A stretch of DNA of 64,000 nucleotides from Meghimatium bilineatum (GCA_034231615.1 CM067306.1:64135790-64199789), one strand, 5' to 3'; shown: positions 33,014 through 48,000, numbered from the stretch's first letter. Notes: a model not told the origin generated them from the sequence alone. Program-made: numbers and translations.

Positions 33014-36000
33014 CTGTAACAACAGATACAAACACAAGAATATTATCATAGAATTCTTCTTCTTCTTCAGCATTCAATGTCAAGCTTAACAACAATTGTA
33101 CTTACATAAAACACAGGCTTATAATTGCTTCAATCAGACACGACAGACTATAACTAAAACTAGTGGGTAATGATGTGCACACATGAAAACATACACATTA
33201 CAATACACAAATCATATTCAACGTTTCAACCAAAAGGTCTTTATCAAGATCTACACAAAACATCAAAAGACGACAAATGGAAAAATTATCATAACAAACA
33301 AACGTATCCAACGGGAATATGGAAATGAGATGTCGGAAAGTCAGGAAGTACATAAAAAACAAATATATGTGGAAATGAAACAAACAAAAAGATGAGTAAA
33401 TGACGGAACAAAAAGAATAAAGACAAAGACCACACCAATCCAGTACTAGACATAAGAGTGGTCGGAATTGAGTCCAAAAGGCTTGAGTGTACCCAATTAA
33501 AAAATGAGACGATTTTCTAGAGCGTACCTAGATCTATCTTCGGTGTTGCTGGATCTGATGGCAATGACCTGAATATCACAAGCACCATGATGACCATCGC
33601 CGTTGAAGTCTGTGGCCACAGGAGTGGATGTTCTGTGCTTCAAAGCTCATATAGGTCAAAGTGACCCAGAATCCATGCTAAAGTCAGAATTGTCAAGCTA
33701 AAAGGTGCAGATATCACAGTAAACATTGCCACAACACATTTCTTTCTCTAGACTACATCCTGCTAATTGCATGAGTTTTAGAACGAACGCAAAAGATAGA
33801 CCATGTAAAAGATTGACCACAGAAATCAAAGAAGCCACAGGAACTATCTTATAAACAGCACACAAGAAAGCCATCTCCAGAGAACTTTTCTACCCCTGAC
33901 GCCGCAAGGCAAATAAGGGCCACAGCGTATAGATATATGGATGGATGGATCGATGGATGGATAGCAGAGGATGCTGCATGAGATTGCCCAACAATCTACA
34001 ACACCGATTATGATCAAAGATGGTAATAGTGGTAACTGTTGAGTGGTAACATTGAGTGGTAACTGTTGAGTGGTAACTGTTGAGTGGTAACTGTTGAGTG
34101 GTAACTGTTGAGTGGTAACTGTTGAGTAGTAACATTGAGTGGTAACTGTTGAGTAGTAACACTGAATGGTAACTGTTGAGTGGTAACTGTTGAGTAGTAA
34201 CATTGAGTGGTAACTGTTGAGTGCTAACTGTTGAGTAGTAACATTGAGTGGTAACTGTTGAGTAGTAACATTGAGTGGTAACTGTTGAGTGGTAACATTG
34301 AGTGGCAACTGTTGAGCTCATTCCAAGTTCTGAAAACTGCATATGTTTTGTAGATGTTAGCAAGTCATCAGATCATGACACTTCGGACAAGCCCTTAGGT
34401 GTTCCGATCTCATATTCAGCATGTCCTTCAACATGTGATAACGGACTGTTCTGGTATTTTGTTGGTTTATAACTCTTCTATTCATTCCTATATACCACAG
34501 GTTTTTAGCAACTCCCCGCTTCACTCCTAGGTCCTGCATTCTAACCATATCCACAGTATCTTCCACAACTGGGTCCAACTCAGAGATTACATTCAATATA
34601 TCAGCATAGTCTATTGAACATACCATTAGTCACTGTGACCATGCTGGCATGTCCGCTCTTTCATTCCGCTCAACATCCACATCTCCAGGTACAAAAGTGA
34701 AGGTAAATCTCTTCAGCAGAGGTTGTTTCATCGACTACAACCACTGGCCGGTAGATAGCCAATCTTTCACAGCATAGATTTTGTATAGATGTTGTGTGGT
34801 GTTACATATCATGTTTGTAATTGTTGACAGAACCAAATAATAGAGAAGTGATTACAAATAATACATGTATAATACAAGGGTTCTTAAACTATGAGACATA
34901 CCTAACAATATCTGCAAAAGCAGTGCTCAGTGGTTTGACCTGGTATGAGACGCCATGTTTCTCACAAAGAGACTTTACCAAGGGAGCAATCTTGTGTAAA
35001 TTGTGACGAGGCATTGTTGGGAACAAACTGAAATATAAAAATTCATGTTATTGACAGTACAATTACTTGAATCAATTACCAAATGGGCTACATATGAGGG
35101 ATGCACACTGTCCCAAGACTAGTTGTGAGGGTGGGGGGGGGGGGGGGGGGGTAAGACTTAAAGTCTAGTTGATTCTATATCTCCATCAAAGATGTTTTCT
35201 TGGACTGTATACACTTACTCCAGCGCTCCTATCACTAAACAAAGTATCACTGGAGATACTTTTCACAACAGTCCTCATTTGTCTCATCAAGTCGGGATTG
35301 AATCTCCTCACTGGTTGTTTTTTGGTCAAGACAAAAACATTTTATTTTTTTCAAAATGTGTGATAATCACATTCTCTGCCCATTTATATTTCAAAATGAA
35401 CTTGTGATAATCACATTCTCTGCCCATTTATATTTCAAAATGAACTTGTGATAATCACATTCTCTGCCCATTTATATTTCAAAATGAACTTGTGATAATC
35501 ACATTCTCTGCCCATTTATATTTCAAAATGAACTTGTGATAATCACATTCTCTGCCCATTTATATTTCAAAATGAACTTGTGATAATCACATTCTCTGCC
35601 CATTTATATTTCAAAATGAACTTGTGATAATCACATTCTCTGCCCATTTATATTTCAAAATGAACTTGTGATAATCACATTCTCTGCCCATTTATATTTG
35701 AAAATATATATACTAAATTATAATGTAAATATATTTAAAGTACTATTTCGTGTGTGCAAATAAAATTATTTTATTTTAACCTTTAGCAAGCCAGATTAAA
35801 AAATACGAAACGTCTTCCTGCCACCGGATTCTTTTTTGAAAATTTGCATTATTGATGGTGACTGTTTTGAAAATGTGATAATTTTTTGGTTGTTAGAGAT
35901 ATTTAAATAATATTTGCACATATAAATAAAGAATTGAATTATGCATATATTGGTGTAATTTATGTACGTGTGTGTGTGATACCAGACGTATGAGAAAGTG

Positions 36001-39000
36001 GTAAAGACGTTTTTCACAAAAAACATATATTTTATAACAAATAAAGAGGGAAAAAATAAGAAAAAAAAATAACTTTCCTTACATATCGAATTCCTGGCAA
36101 CACTGTCAACTAAATCACGTAAATCTGTTGTATTTATGTTCTTTCACTGCGAAATTATCAAAATATAGCCGGGGGAACTGTATAAAACATGTAGATTTGC
36201 AGTAAAATCGTTCTTTGAGCTTAGGCCTAGAGTTATTTTTTCTGCCACTTCAAAATATTCGATATCAAACGTACAAGTCCCCAAACCAGCACGGCATTCT
36301 GTATATTCACTGCTGTGAAACTAAATAACCTAATAATCCATGATTCAATGTTATTTTATTCGAAATACGATGAAATAAAGGTCTGTAAAACCGATCCATC
36401 ATCATGGCATCGTACCGGTGTACAGATGTGGTCAGATTAATTGCTCTTAAACTTTTACGAATAGCCAGCCATTCTCAAAAACGATCATGTCGGAAGTGGG
36501 GGATGTACCGGCTTCGATTGCGCATGTCCCCAGCTATGTGCACGGAGTGTGGTACGTGTAAATCTCACGATAATCTCGCTGGGTGGGACGGCCCGCCATC
36601 AGCGCGCGCGGCCATTTTGTTTTTCGGCAGCTGGATATCATATCGGCTCGGTGAAGGTTAAATCACAATTTAATTCTGTCCAAACGCTAAAAATACTCCA
36701 GGAGGAATCAGTTAATAAGCACTAAATAATTTTACATGATGGTTTGGATTGAGTGACAACTGTATTCAATGACTACAAGGTATGTTTTAGTTTCAAAGCA
36801 ACTACTAACACTAATAGCCTAGTACTAAATGAATAACTCTTACATACAGCAAAACTGCAACAATGGTAATGTTTGTGATTATTTTAAACAAAAAGACAAT
36901 GTCAAAGTTAGATGTGTATGGCCATTGGCTCAAATAAAACGGTGACAACACAGTTCCGTTCTCTAGATTACATCCTGCTGGAAATCCCATACGACCATTG
37001 TCCTGCTATAAGACATCCAGAGGGAGTTTGAGAACGATTGGGAAAATAAAATAGAAAATTAAGCCACATGCGGGAAAAAATAATACTTACTGGTGTTCAA
37101 TCTGAAAATTGAGGTGTCCTGTGAACCAATCATTGAAGAAGTTTTGTTCCACGTTACATGTAGCCTGTAGCTGGAGGTTGAGCCAAGGAAGGGCGGTGTC
37201 ATAGTTAATCTCCATGGGGATGTGATTAGATTGTGCAACCCATGTAAACCAATGGCTCTCTAGACATCTGGATAATAATGTAGAGATTAAACAATGGCTC
37301 TCTAGACATCTGGATAATAATGTAGAGATTAAACAATGGCTCTCTAGACATCTAGATAATAATGTAGAGATTAAACAATGGCTCTCTAGACATCTGGATA
37401 ATAATGTATAGACTAAAAGTTAAGTTATTATTATTAATAATTGGAAAGATGTGTTCCCAGTGAGTAGCTAAAATTCATTACCCAGTGCCAAGTTTTGCCT
37501 TTTACAAATAGAACGAACACACAGATTCAATGTCTCGACAACCAGGCCTCTGCCAAGATGATGACAAACACAAAAACTAGAACTAGAATAGACAAGAATT
37601 ACATTAAAGGAAAGCATGTGTCTATGTTGTCATAGGAAAAATAGATGGAAGTAGAGTTTAACATAAATATAAGCTGCATGCTGGGACACGTAAGTAGATC
37701 ATGTAAATGTAGAGACAGATATTGAGAAGTCAAAGTTCACACAAGACAAAAAACATTACCACAATAACAATAACTGAACTTGTTGGTTGAGAGCAATAAC
37801 AATCACTGAACTTGGTTGAGAGCAATAACAATCACTGAACTTGTTGGTTGAGAGCAATAACAATCACTGAACTTGTTGGTTGAGAGCAATAACAATAACT
37901 GAACTTGGTTGAGAGCAATAACAATAACTGAACTTGGTTGAGAGCAATAACAATAACTGAACTTGGTTGAGAGCAATAACAATCACTGAACTTGGTTGAG
38001 AGCAATAACAATAACTGAACTTGCTGGTTGAGAGCAATAACAATCACTGAACTTGCTGGTTGAGAGCAATAACAATCACTGAACTTGTTGGTTGAGAGCA
38101 ATAACAATCACTGAACTTGTTGGTTGAGAGCAATAACAATCACTGAACTTGTTGGTTGAGAGCAATAACAATAACTGAACTTGGTTGAGAGCAATAACAA
38201 TAACTGAACTTGGTTGAGAGCAATAACAATAACTGAACTTGGTTGAGAGCAATAACAATAACTGAACTTGCTGGTTGAGAGCAATAACAATCACTGAACT
38301 TGCTGGTTGAGAGCAATAACAATAACTGAACTTGTTGGTTGAGAGCAATAACAATAACTGAACTTGTTGGTTGAGAGCAATAACAATAACTGAACTTGTT
38401 GGTTGAGAGCAATAACAATAACTGAACTTGGTTGAGAGCAATAACAATAACTGAACTTGGTTGAGAGCAATAACAATAACTGAACTTGCTGGTTGAGAGC
38501 AATAACAATAACTGAACTTGTTGGTTGAGAGCAATAACAATAACTGAACTTGTTGGTTGAGAGCAATAACAATAACTGAACTTACTGGTTGAGAGAACTA
38601 ATGTTGGAAATAGTAAAATGACATAAGTTTGCATGGTTTAAACATGTAATGTGACACAATTTGCTTTAAAAGATTTACTGAAAGGAATGAATAAGGTGGA
38701 AGAAGAAGAGGTGTATAACTCAGTTAAAATTGACTTTTTACCCCCCAACATACGTAGTAGCCTATTTGTGACATGCATGTCAGGTAACACTGTTGCTATT
38801 CTTTGCTCCCTTTACAAACCCCTGCAACACATTGGCATATTTGAATCGTCTAACTGTACAATTCACTAGTTAAAAGTAATACTGTAATATTTGTGAACTT
38901 TGATCCAGCACATCCACTTTTTCCCCTTAAATTCATCTACTTTTTCTCTTGTTCAAAGCATACGCTTATGTAGATTATTTCACTGAACAGTATCTGCGGT

Positions 39001-42000
39001 CACCAGCTCAGATGACACAGGGATAAATACTATTATTAATGTAATATTGTTACAAGCTAATCTACCAAATAACCAATGAAAAAGAAAGTAATAAACAAAG
39101 GAACAAGGATTTTTTTCTATGTTACAGCCCATCAAGGACCTTTATCAAGAAACAAATATAAACCGGAAACAAATACAAACAGGAAACAAATACACAAAAA
39201 TATTAAATTATAAATGCACAAAGATTTATAATAATTTCATCTCCATGCATCAGAAACAATCTTCAGAGGCAGAGCTTGTTCATTAAAGCTGTTGCTGATA
39301 ACCAATTTTTCCACTTGTGGAGTGATACAGTGGGTAATTCTGTAAAATATGTTGTGTGTTTTACGTAGATCATCCACAAAGCACATATCAGCGTCATCAA
39401 TCTCAAAATCCTACACACTGTTTGAGTCTGTATTGTGGGTGTGGCATGTTCTCAATCTTCTATGTTCGCTCTCTGATAACCAACACGAGAGTTTGTGTGA
39501 TTTCCACCGGGGAGTATGAAGAGCTGTGCTGTAAATTTCACAGCAGATCTGCGTTATTTGGTGCTTTCCAACCCCGCACATATTTTTTCAGCATGTTCTC
39601 ATTCGCTCCTTTCTTCCCAGCATTTAGATAACGTCACTATGGGAAGATGCTGGATGTCATTACAGCCAATATTCAATGGGGGAGATGGCACCTGATGAGT
39701 TATAACTTCATGGATGTGTTTTGTTATATTCTTGTTCATGGGGGCTTTTAGTTTTAAATGTATTTTCTGTGAGTTTCTATAAGATGAGATAATCAACCCT
39801 CCTTGGTTGCTTATTACAACATGCATGGCAAGCTACAGCATTACTATTATTTGTTTCATTTTCTACACAGGTAACCTGAAATTTTGCCCATGTCCGTCTA
39901 CAATACAAGTCTTAACAGTTTGTATGTAAACCTCCACTCTGCAGAGGCCTATTTTGACCAATGGACAGAAAAACACCATCATACGCTATTGCGCGTCACT
40001 ACGAGAGGCTACTCACGTATGTCACCAACTAATGAAAATAACAAAATAGCCTCTGATAGTGACATGTAATTAGGTAGTGGTAATGTTTCTGGCGATAGGT
40101 AACAAAAAAGACAGCAGAGCAGATTATTACATATGGCCAGTTAGGACTTCTGTTGATGGGCGTGAACTTATTCGACCAGTTAGGACTTCTATTATAGATG
40201 GCCATGGATTTTGCTAAAAAAACCAAAAAGATAACTGATTTTCCTATAAAAAAAACCAAAAAGATAACTGATTTTGCTAAAAAAAAACACAAAAAGATAA
40301 CTGATTTTCTAAAAACAAAACAAAAAGATAACTTACCTAAACGAGAAGTAGAAGGCAACAGCACCCCAAAAACCCAACAAGGGCGTATATAGAGTGAAGA
40401 ACTTGACAAAGAAAATCATAACCATCAGTAGATCCTGTGGGATGACACACATACAGTAAATATACAGAAATGTGTACCAGAAATAACGTTCTTTTCAAAT
40501 TAGTTAACAAAATATTACTGATCTCACTACACTCAGGCAGACTCTGGCTGTTCATTTCCTTTTATCAGATGATGGAGGGCAAGCAAGATGCTCAATCAAG
40601 CCCCTGACCTTCACAACAGAATATGCCGTGATGAAAGCTGTCAAGTCTTGACCTGTCCTCCAGGTCGTTCCATGTGATGATGTTCCTCCTTCACAAATGA
40701 AGATGACCACGACATTGGAAAGGAATCAAGTTAGGTTTGATTGTTTGCAGTCATCGGATAGCGAATGAGTCTAATCTGGGCTCTGAAACATCTGTTGCAG
40801 TGTCTGTGGTTCTTCAGATGAGGGAAAACAGCCAGATCTCTCCTTTATTTTTGTTTCTTTTTAAATCATTTCCAATGTTCTATCCTGTCCTTTTAATACT
40901 CACACTGGTCTGACCACGGCTGGACATTCAAGAACTGTGGTTCCCCAAGCAGTCAATCCTGCAGTGCTTGAAATCTTCAATGTGATGATAATGCCACTAC
41001 AATTTCCATCATTTCTCTTCTTTGAATTGTAAGGCTGATAGTTCTTCCATCATAACTCTCCTCCAAGTTGTAAGGCTGATAGTTCTTCCATCATAACTCT
41101 CCTCCAAGTGTAAGGTTGATAATTCTTCCATCATAACTCTCCTCCAAGTGTAAGGTTGATAATTCTTCCATCGTAACTCTCCTCCAAGTTGTAAGGTTGA
41201 TAATTCTTCCATCGTAACTCTCCTCCAAGTTGTAAGGTTGATAATTCTTCCATCATCTCTCTTCTCCACATTGTAAGGCTGAAAATTCTTATAACATGTA
41301 AACGTCCCTTGTCATTTCAATAACATTTATGGGGAATAAGTCCATGAGAATGTGATTAAAGTCGATGAATATCGCTGACAATATTTTTGCCAGGACATGC
41401 TGGTGTTCGAGGAAATAAATGTGGGATGACTTGCTGGTATGGCTACCATAGGGGATCACAAAAGCAATGGACGGAGTAGATTTGTTGAATGTTCTTAGGG
41501 AATATGAATGATGTAACTAATGCTTGTGAATCTGAAACCCTTATCAAACTACAGGATTATGTTATTAAGGGTGTGGCTTAACAAGAACATTATGCAGGTG
41601 ACCAGAGGAGTGGTTAGTAGCTATACTTTTAGGTATATATGAAGACATCCAATCCTTCATGGAATGATTCAATGTGCAGTGAGAATGATCATTGGACTAA
41701 CTAGCTAGCTAACTTACCATCCATGCTTTCCTAGAGAAGATGTATTTGAATAACATAATCTGGAAGTAGACTGGAAACAGGAGTGGAGGTCCAACTGTGA
41801 ATAAAATATATAAAATGCTCATGTAGGTGAAGTTTTAAAAATATAATCTCAAAAAACAAATGATTGACATCTCTGGTTTTCTCATACATGTCATCTGTCT
41901 CAACAGCACAACATACTGCCTGCTGACAATATCACTATGTGCATGTAAGTGCTAATTGCTAAAGACCTCAGAATAATGCAAATCTCCACCATGACCCTCA

Positions 42001-45000
42001 TAAACCCAAGGATAATGATTTGGCCAGCACCCACAGTTACAATAAAACATGAGACGTACAATGTATTCCCTCTAATTTTCTACTGTAATTTAGCAATTCT
42101 CCTGACAACTCTGTCCTATAGGAGTAGATTTGGCTTTGGTAGTTTTCTTTCAGATCCTGCTTGGCTCAATGTTGCTGAATGATACAATGCTACTATCTGT
42201 GTATACTTTTATTCCATGGTGTACTTTCCCTAGCACCGAAGTACGAGTTACAAGCATCCCTGTCCCCCAATACAAGTGAATAATTATCAAATAGAGGACA
42301 TTACGGGCTAATACGTCAGGCCAAGTCCTGAGAGAGAAGAAAACGTATGCATAAAATATGTCCACCAATTCATCTTTTACCTGCAAGCTATTCTCTTTAC
42401 TGTTGTTCATCCGTCAGAGTCAACGATGATCATTTAGCTCAACTGGGATGATGTTGTAGATGTCTGAGGTGTGTTCAACTGTGACTCTGAGAGCATGTGT
42501 GGGAAGACTCAGTTTGGAATTGCGCACTCTTGCCTTTCTTCTAGCACATTATTGTTGGTATTGTTTCTCTGATGTTCTGAGAAAATCTTGATTCTGCAAC
42601 GCTAGTTGGATATGTCTTGCGCAACAAGTCCCTCCCATGAATTTGTATCTATATTGAAGCTTGTCAGTGATGTCTTCAGAGTGTCTTTGAAACACTTCTT
42701 CTGCCTTCCAGCCTCGCAGGAGTCAGCCTGGAGTTCCTGATATATCAGCTTTTTTGGCAGACAGTTTTTGATCTTTCATGCATCCTGTCCAGCGTGTCTG
42801 TATGTTCATCAACATTTTATGTGTTTACGGGTTTAGATTTTATCACTACTTCACTGTCTGGTACTTTATCCCACCAATGAAAGTTGACTATGTTATGAAG
42901 ACATAGGTGAAAATAATTAAGTGTCTGGCATATACTTCCCCATGTTTCACAGGCATCCTCTCCGCTAATGGAACTGTGGCTCTACAACTATTTACACAAT
43001 TGGGCTGATGGGATCTTAATAAATTCGTTGAGGAGCATGTTTCGATATTAGGAGTGAAATTACTGAGCCCAAATAAGTTCAAGAGATTTCATTATACATG
43101 TGTTCCCGAATACTCTGTCCCTTTCTTTTGAGCTGCTAGCTGTCTGCTGAGAGTATCGCTCACAGCACATAACTCCATAACTCCAATGATACTTACAGAT
43201 CACTGAAGATATGAACATTCTGAAGCCTGATAAGCAACACGGAAAATTATTTGACTACACAATGTCATGTTTATCGACTTGCTTATGGACACCTGCATAT
43301 AGAAACATCAAAAATACACCTGCATATAGAAACATCAAGGATACACCTGCATATAGAAACATCAAGGATCCATCTTTTTATAGACACCTATCAAATTTGT
43401 GTCAAAGAAACCAACTTTAGTCAAAGAAACAAAGGTCAAGCATACTGACAAAATGATATGGATTATGACTAGGATACAACCACAACACACACTTCAGGAT
43501 GCTTGCATCAATTTATCTTTTATTTGCCCGGTTGCGTGACCACTTCACTAGAAGGCACTGCTCATGAAATGTACCACCAGCACACAGGAAGTGTGAATGA
43601 ATTACCTTTTTTTAGGTAGTTGAAATGTATATATGGAAATATTCAGTGCTCAGACATCTTCAGATTTGCTCACATGAGAACAAAATTAGAGGCAATATTG
43701 CACTGCACTCATCCTTACACAACTGTTGACCACCATCTTTTTTAAATGTCCAGCAATGGATATTAGAACAATTCTTTTACCTCTATGGTCAGATAAATAG
43801 AACACCCTATATGGAACAAAACAACAGCTCACAAAATAATGCAAATATCACACAATGGCATTTATGTCAAAGGGCATTAGTCAAACAGCTGGATCAACAA
43901 CCATCCAGCCATCTGCAGTTTCTGGTCTAGCACCGACTAGGCAGCTAAGCTTTATGGGTAATGCTGTGAATAATGATGCTGATTTCAATTCAACAAACCT
44001 TCACCTTATGACAATCAAGGACTAGAGAAAATGAAGATTGAGAAAATGCAAATGAAATTCATTGATAACTTGTTCAAGCTCTAATTTCCCTGGTGTTCTG
44101 AACTGTCAAAATCAAGTTCTATTCAATTCGTGTATACATTGATTTCTCTGTGTGCACATACTCTCACTAGACAGGAATCAGCAAACATCTCTCATAATAA
44201 AAATGTACTCACGGAGAAAGAAATAATAGTTCTGCCAGTTATATGGCATGCTGTTCTTCCACTCCTTTGCAATCTGGACCGGCATATTCTCACCCACGAC
44301 AAACAGTGCCTCAATGCGGACGTCTGGATCCTTGTCCATCTGCAAAGGATGAATACTAATTGTATTACAAGTCTATCATTCAATTTAAAAAAATTAAAAT
44401 AAAAGCACTCAAAATTCAAGCTATTTCTTTAAATCTTAGAATTGAACTAAAAACATAAATTTCAATTTTCATATTTCTTAGAGCAATGCAGATGCTCTTT
44501 ACTATGTTTGCATTAAATCCCAGGAATGTCACTGAAGACGGTTCTGTCAGGCCATTTATGCAAATAAAATGGCAACAGCGCATTTATATTCTCTGGACTA
44601 CATCTTGCTGGAAATCTAGTAGGACAAAGGCCGTGTACCACATGTGTCTCTGCTTATTTTGGGATTATGTAACATAAATATTATATCAACAATTAATTTA
44701 AATATTCATTTTTAGGGCTAGGGTTAGTTATGTTTTACACAATCAACCCTAATCCTAAATAAATTTATATTTAAATTAATAAATGATAAACATAGCCACA
44801 GGAAATAATCAAATAGAGGGACACGGATTCCAAACCCAAACCATGCATTCTGCTCTCCAAACTACATGAAACTGTAGGAGTTAGAGAATGATAGAAGATA
44901 AGCCACAAAAAGATCCTACGGTGGACATTATAAGTTATGCTGGAGCCTTTTCTAAAGCATTAAAAATAATCAAACAGCATGGTAACACTGTAGTAAAAAC

Positions 45001-48000
45001 TTACCACATTTGGTTTGGCATGGTGCTGGTAGTGCATGTGATTCCACCACATGGGGGAGGCTCCCTGGGGAACAGATACAACATATTAATACATGTATTT
45101 ACATTGGCAGTATATTCTATTCAGCATGTAGCCATCAACACAGGATGTTTTAGCTGTGATGATTTTTTTAGGTAATATAGATAAGTTCAGTAGTCTGCTA
45201 TTGCTTTCTGAACAGTCCGGATACACAATTACCTGTGACGTGATTTTAACTGGCTCCTTGACCGAATAGACGCTCTCTAAAACCTGCAGCAGCAAAGGAA
45301 GTACATTTAAACTGATACAGTATTATAAATTTTGGTCCTTTCCCTGAACACATGCCTATCAATTATTTCCCTTGTTCACGATTCCAAGAAACAAATTTAA
45401 TACAAAAGCAGTCATTGTGACGAACTTTGTATTGGAAAGAAAATGTTATGATGGTACAATTATTTATTTTGAAAATGAGATATTCGTCACAATAAGATGA
45501 GAATTAAGAAAACTCGCTCGTTTTAAAATCTATCCATTTTTTTGTTCTAATATCCTATGAAGCACCGGTTTCCAAAGGTGATTAATAATTTAGTCTCATT
45601 GCTTGTGTGAATGTCCAGCTTTTAATCTTTATGTCAATACAGCTAATCATACACAACCAAATAGTAGCAAGTTTTCATTTAAGTGGATGTCTGCATACAA
45701 AATGGTGGAACATGGCTTTCACCCCCCCCCCCCCCCCGTGAGCATGAGAAGCTTCACAAAGAATTGCATGAAGCTGAGAGCCAAGTCTTTTGTATATGAA
45801 AAACTTCTGGAAAATCTCCCCCCCCCCCCTTCTGGGAAACGAGAATCAACGCTAGTTAACTCCTGTGGATAAAAACAGCAGACAAATCCTATTTTATATG
45901 AGCCAAACAGAATTATAAAAATTGAAACAACAAAACTGAAGAATGTGCAAAAACAAAACTGTAACCAACATATCAAGTCTCACCTGCAACATTTCTAAAA
46001 CCTTCCAAATAATATCTACGAGCATTGATTGTCTAAATGGAGGCAAATTAACCAATCAATGATCAGACAATTTATATATTAACACCCTCTTGAAACAATA
46101 GCAACATTTGTGTTTATTTTTCTTTTCAAAGCAACACTTTGCAGTCAGATTTATTTACTACATTTGCTATGTTTGTTATCTCCATGTTATTATTTATATT
46201 ATTATTATTTATTACCTCTACATTATTGTGGTCAAATCCCATTATAACAACTTGGTCAGGACCACTAAACTATTTACCAGGTATGTAATGTAATTATATA
46301 ACCACATGGAAAGGCAAAAAGGTGTAGAATGAACAGAGAGTAGGAAAGTAAGTTTTGAACGTATGGAATAAGAGTTTTAGTTACTGTATAAAAGAAACAA
46401 GATACTATTTGTTATTGTATTAAAAAAATATATATATTTATACTAACTATACATTTAATTTAAAAAGAAAAAATTAATAAATATTTTTTAATCATAAAAA
46501 AATTTATTGTAAAAAAATATATTACCCAGAACCAGCTCAAGATTTCCAACACCTCAATTTTTTTTAAAAAGTCCTTAGGACTACATCCTACTCCCAAAAG
46601 TTATTGTCCTGATCAGCACACGCAGACCAGATCCCAGGTTAAACTACCAGTCTAAAACAGGAAAACCCAGGTCATTCGGCCACACAATATGCCCCAGTAA
46701 AGCCACAGGAAAACCATTCCAAGGTTAAAAAGAGAGCATCTTCCACGAGCAAGACAAAACCACCAGTTAACAAACAAACAAATGTAATAACAGAAATTTG
46801 CTACATACAGTAAAAATAATAAAGAACACAGATAATTGAGATTGTGAAAAAGTGTTGTTGAATAAAGAAATTTGTGATAAAAGTTTCCGCTATAGAGATA
46901 ATTCACTGTATTTATATTACTATTTGCTACTGCTATATTATCTATAGAGATAATTCACCGTATTTATATTACTATTTGCTACTGCTATATTGTTTATACT
47001 AGTCCGTTACTCTTATCATCATCATCATTGACTAGCATGGACAATCATATTTTCTCACAATGTCAACCTCGATCTCTCTAGCCTTCTATTCTTGCCTGCT
47101 GTAACTATGTTCGCCAGACATCTTTGCCTCACAACATGCATGAGATTGTCTTTTTATCATTATTAACTAATGTTTCCCCAGGTGAATGATGGTTGATCGT
47201 ATTCACACTTGCCTTTAAACGTAGAAGTGGGAGCTTAAGCTGTTATTCCAAGGAAAGATGTGCATTTAGTCCATGTTTGTTCAAGGCTATCTTGTTTTCT
47301 ATCCACCGTTTTCTTGGTCTACTTTTGGCTTTACACCCAGATATTCTTTTGTTATATGCTCTTATTGGTATGGGTTCATTCTCATAAGGTGACTGAACAA
47401 TTTTACTTGCAGTATTTCAATATGTTCAATACATAATATTATACCAACTCTTTTCCTAATTTTGTCATTTCTTATGTTATCTAGTTTAGTAACCATTGCA
47501 GCTTTTCTCCGACCCTTCATTTCACATGTAACAATTTTCCTCTGCTGCAAAGCTGCTAAAGACCACGTTTGACATTGGTAACAGAGTGTTGGTATAAAAA
47601 TTGGAGATATTATGTCTTTCGATTTCCATCTTGATCTTTTGGTGAAGAAGTAATGGTGAACATTACTAATAAGTAATTAGTAATAATCAGAAGTAATTGG
47701 TAGGTCACTGTGTTTGCTTTCTGGCACCTTGTTTCTATTTCTCTGTCTAGTTTTCCATTTTCTGAAAAAAATGCCTAGATATTTAAATTCTTTGACTTGT
47801 TTCACTTTGGTGTTATCTACTGTTATATCCATTGATGCTGCAGACGTGTTAATTTTCATAACTTCTGGTTTTTTTACATTAATTTTCATGTTGTACTTCT
47901 GACATGCTAATAGCAATGCATTGATATAAATTTGCAAATTTTTGCAGTAAACCTCCCAACATATGTCACCAAGATTCTGAAGTCCTTTCCTCTTTCTGTG

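Noticed and set aside
33844-34363. 154- and 157-codon frames with TVTTQ repeats
   Set aside because: Generated by the 13/14-bp array in FADS intron 10.
36404-36661. 85-codon frame in the CpG-rich segment
   Set aside because: No recognisable domain. The composition alone explains the open frame, so I list the region as possible regulatory DNA only.
37832-38634. Long frames of [14 protein letters not shown] repeats, up to 164 codons
   Set aside because: Generated by the minisatellite in FADS intron 8; every frame is similarly open.
45603-45976. Frames with proline- or glycine-run segments
   Set aside because: They arise from C homopolymer runs in FADS intron 4.
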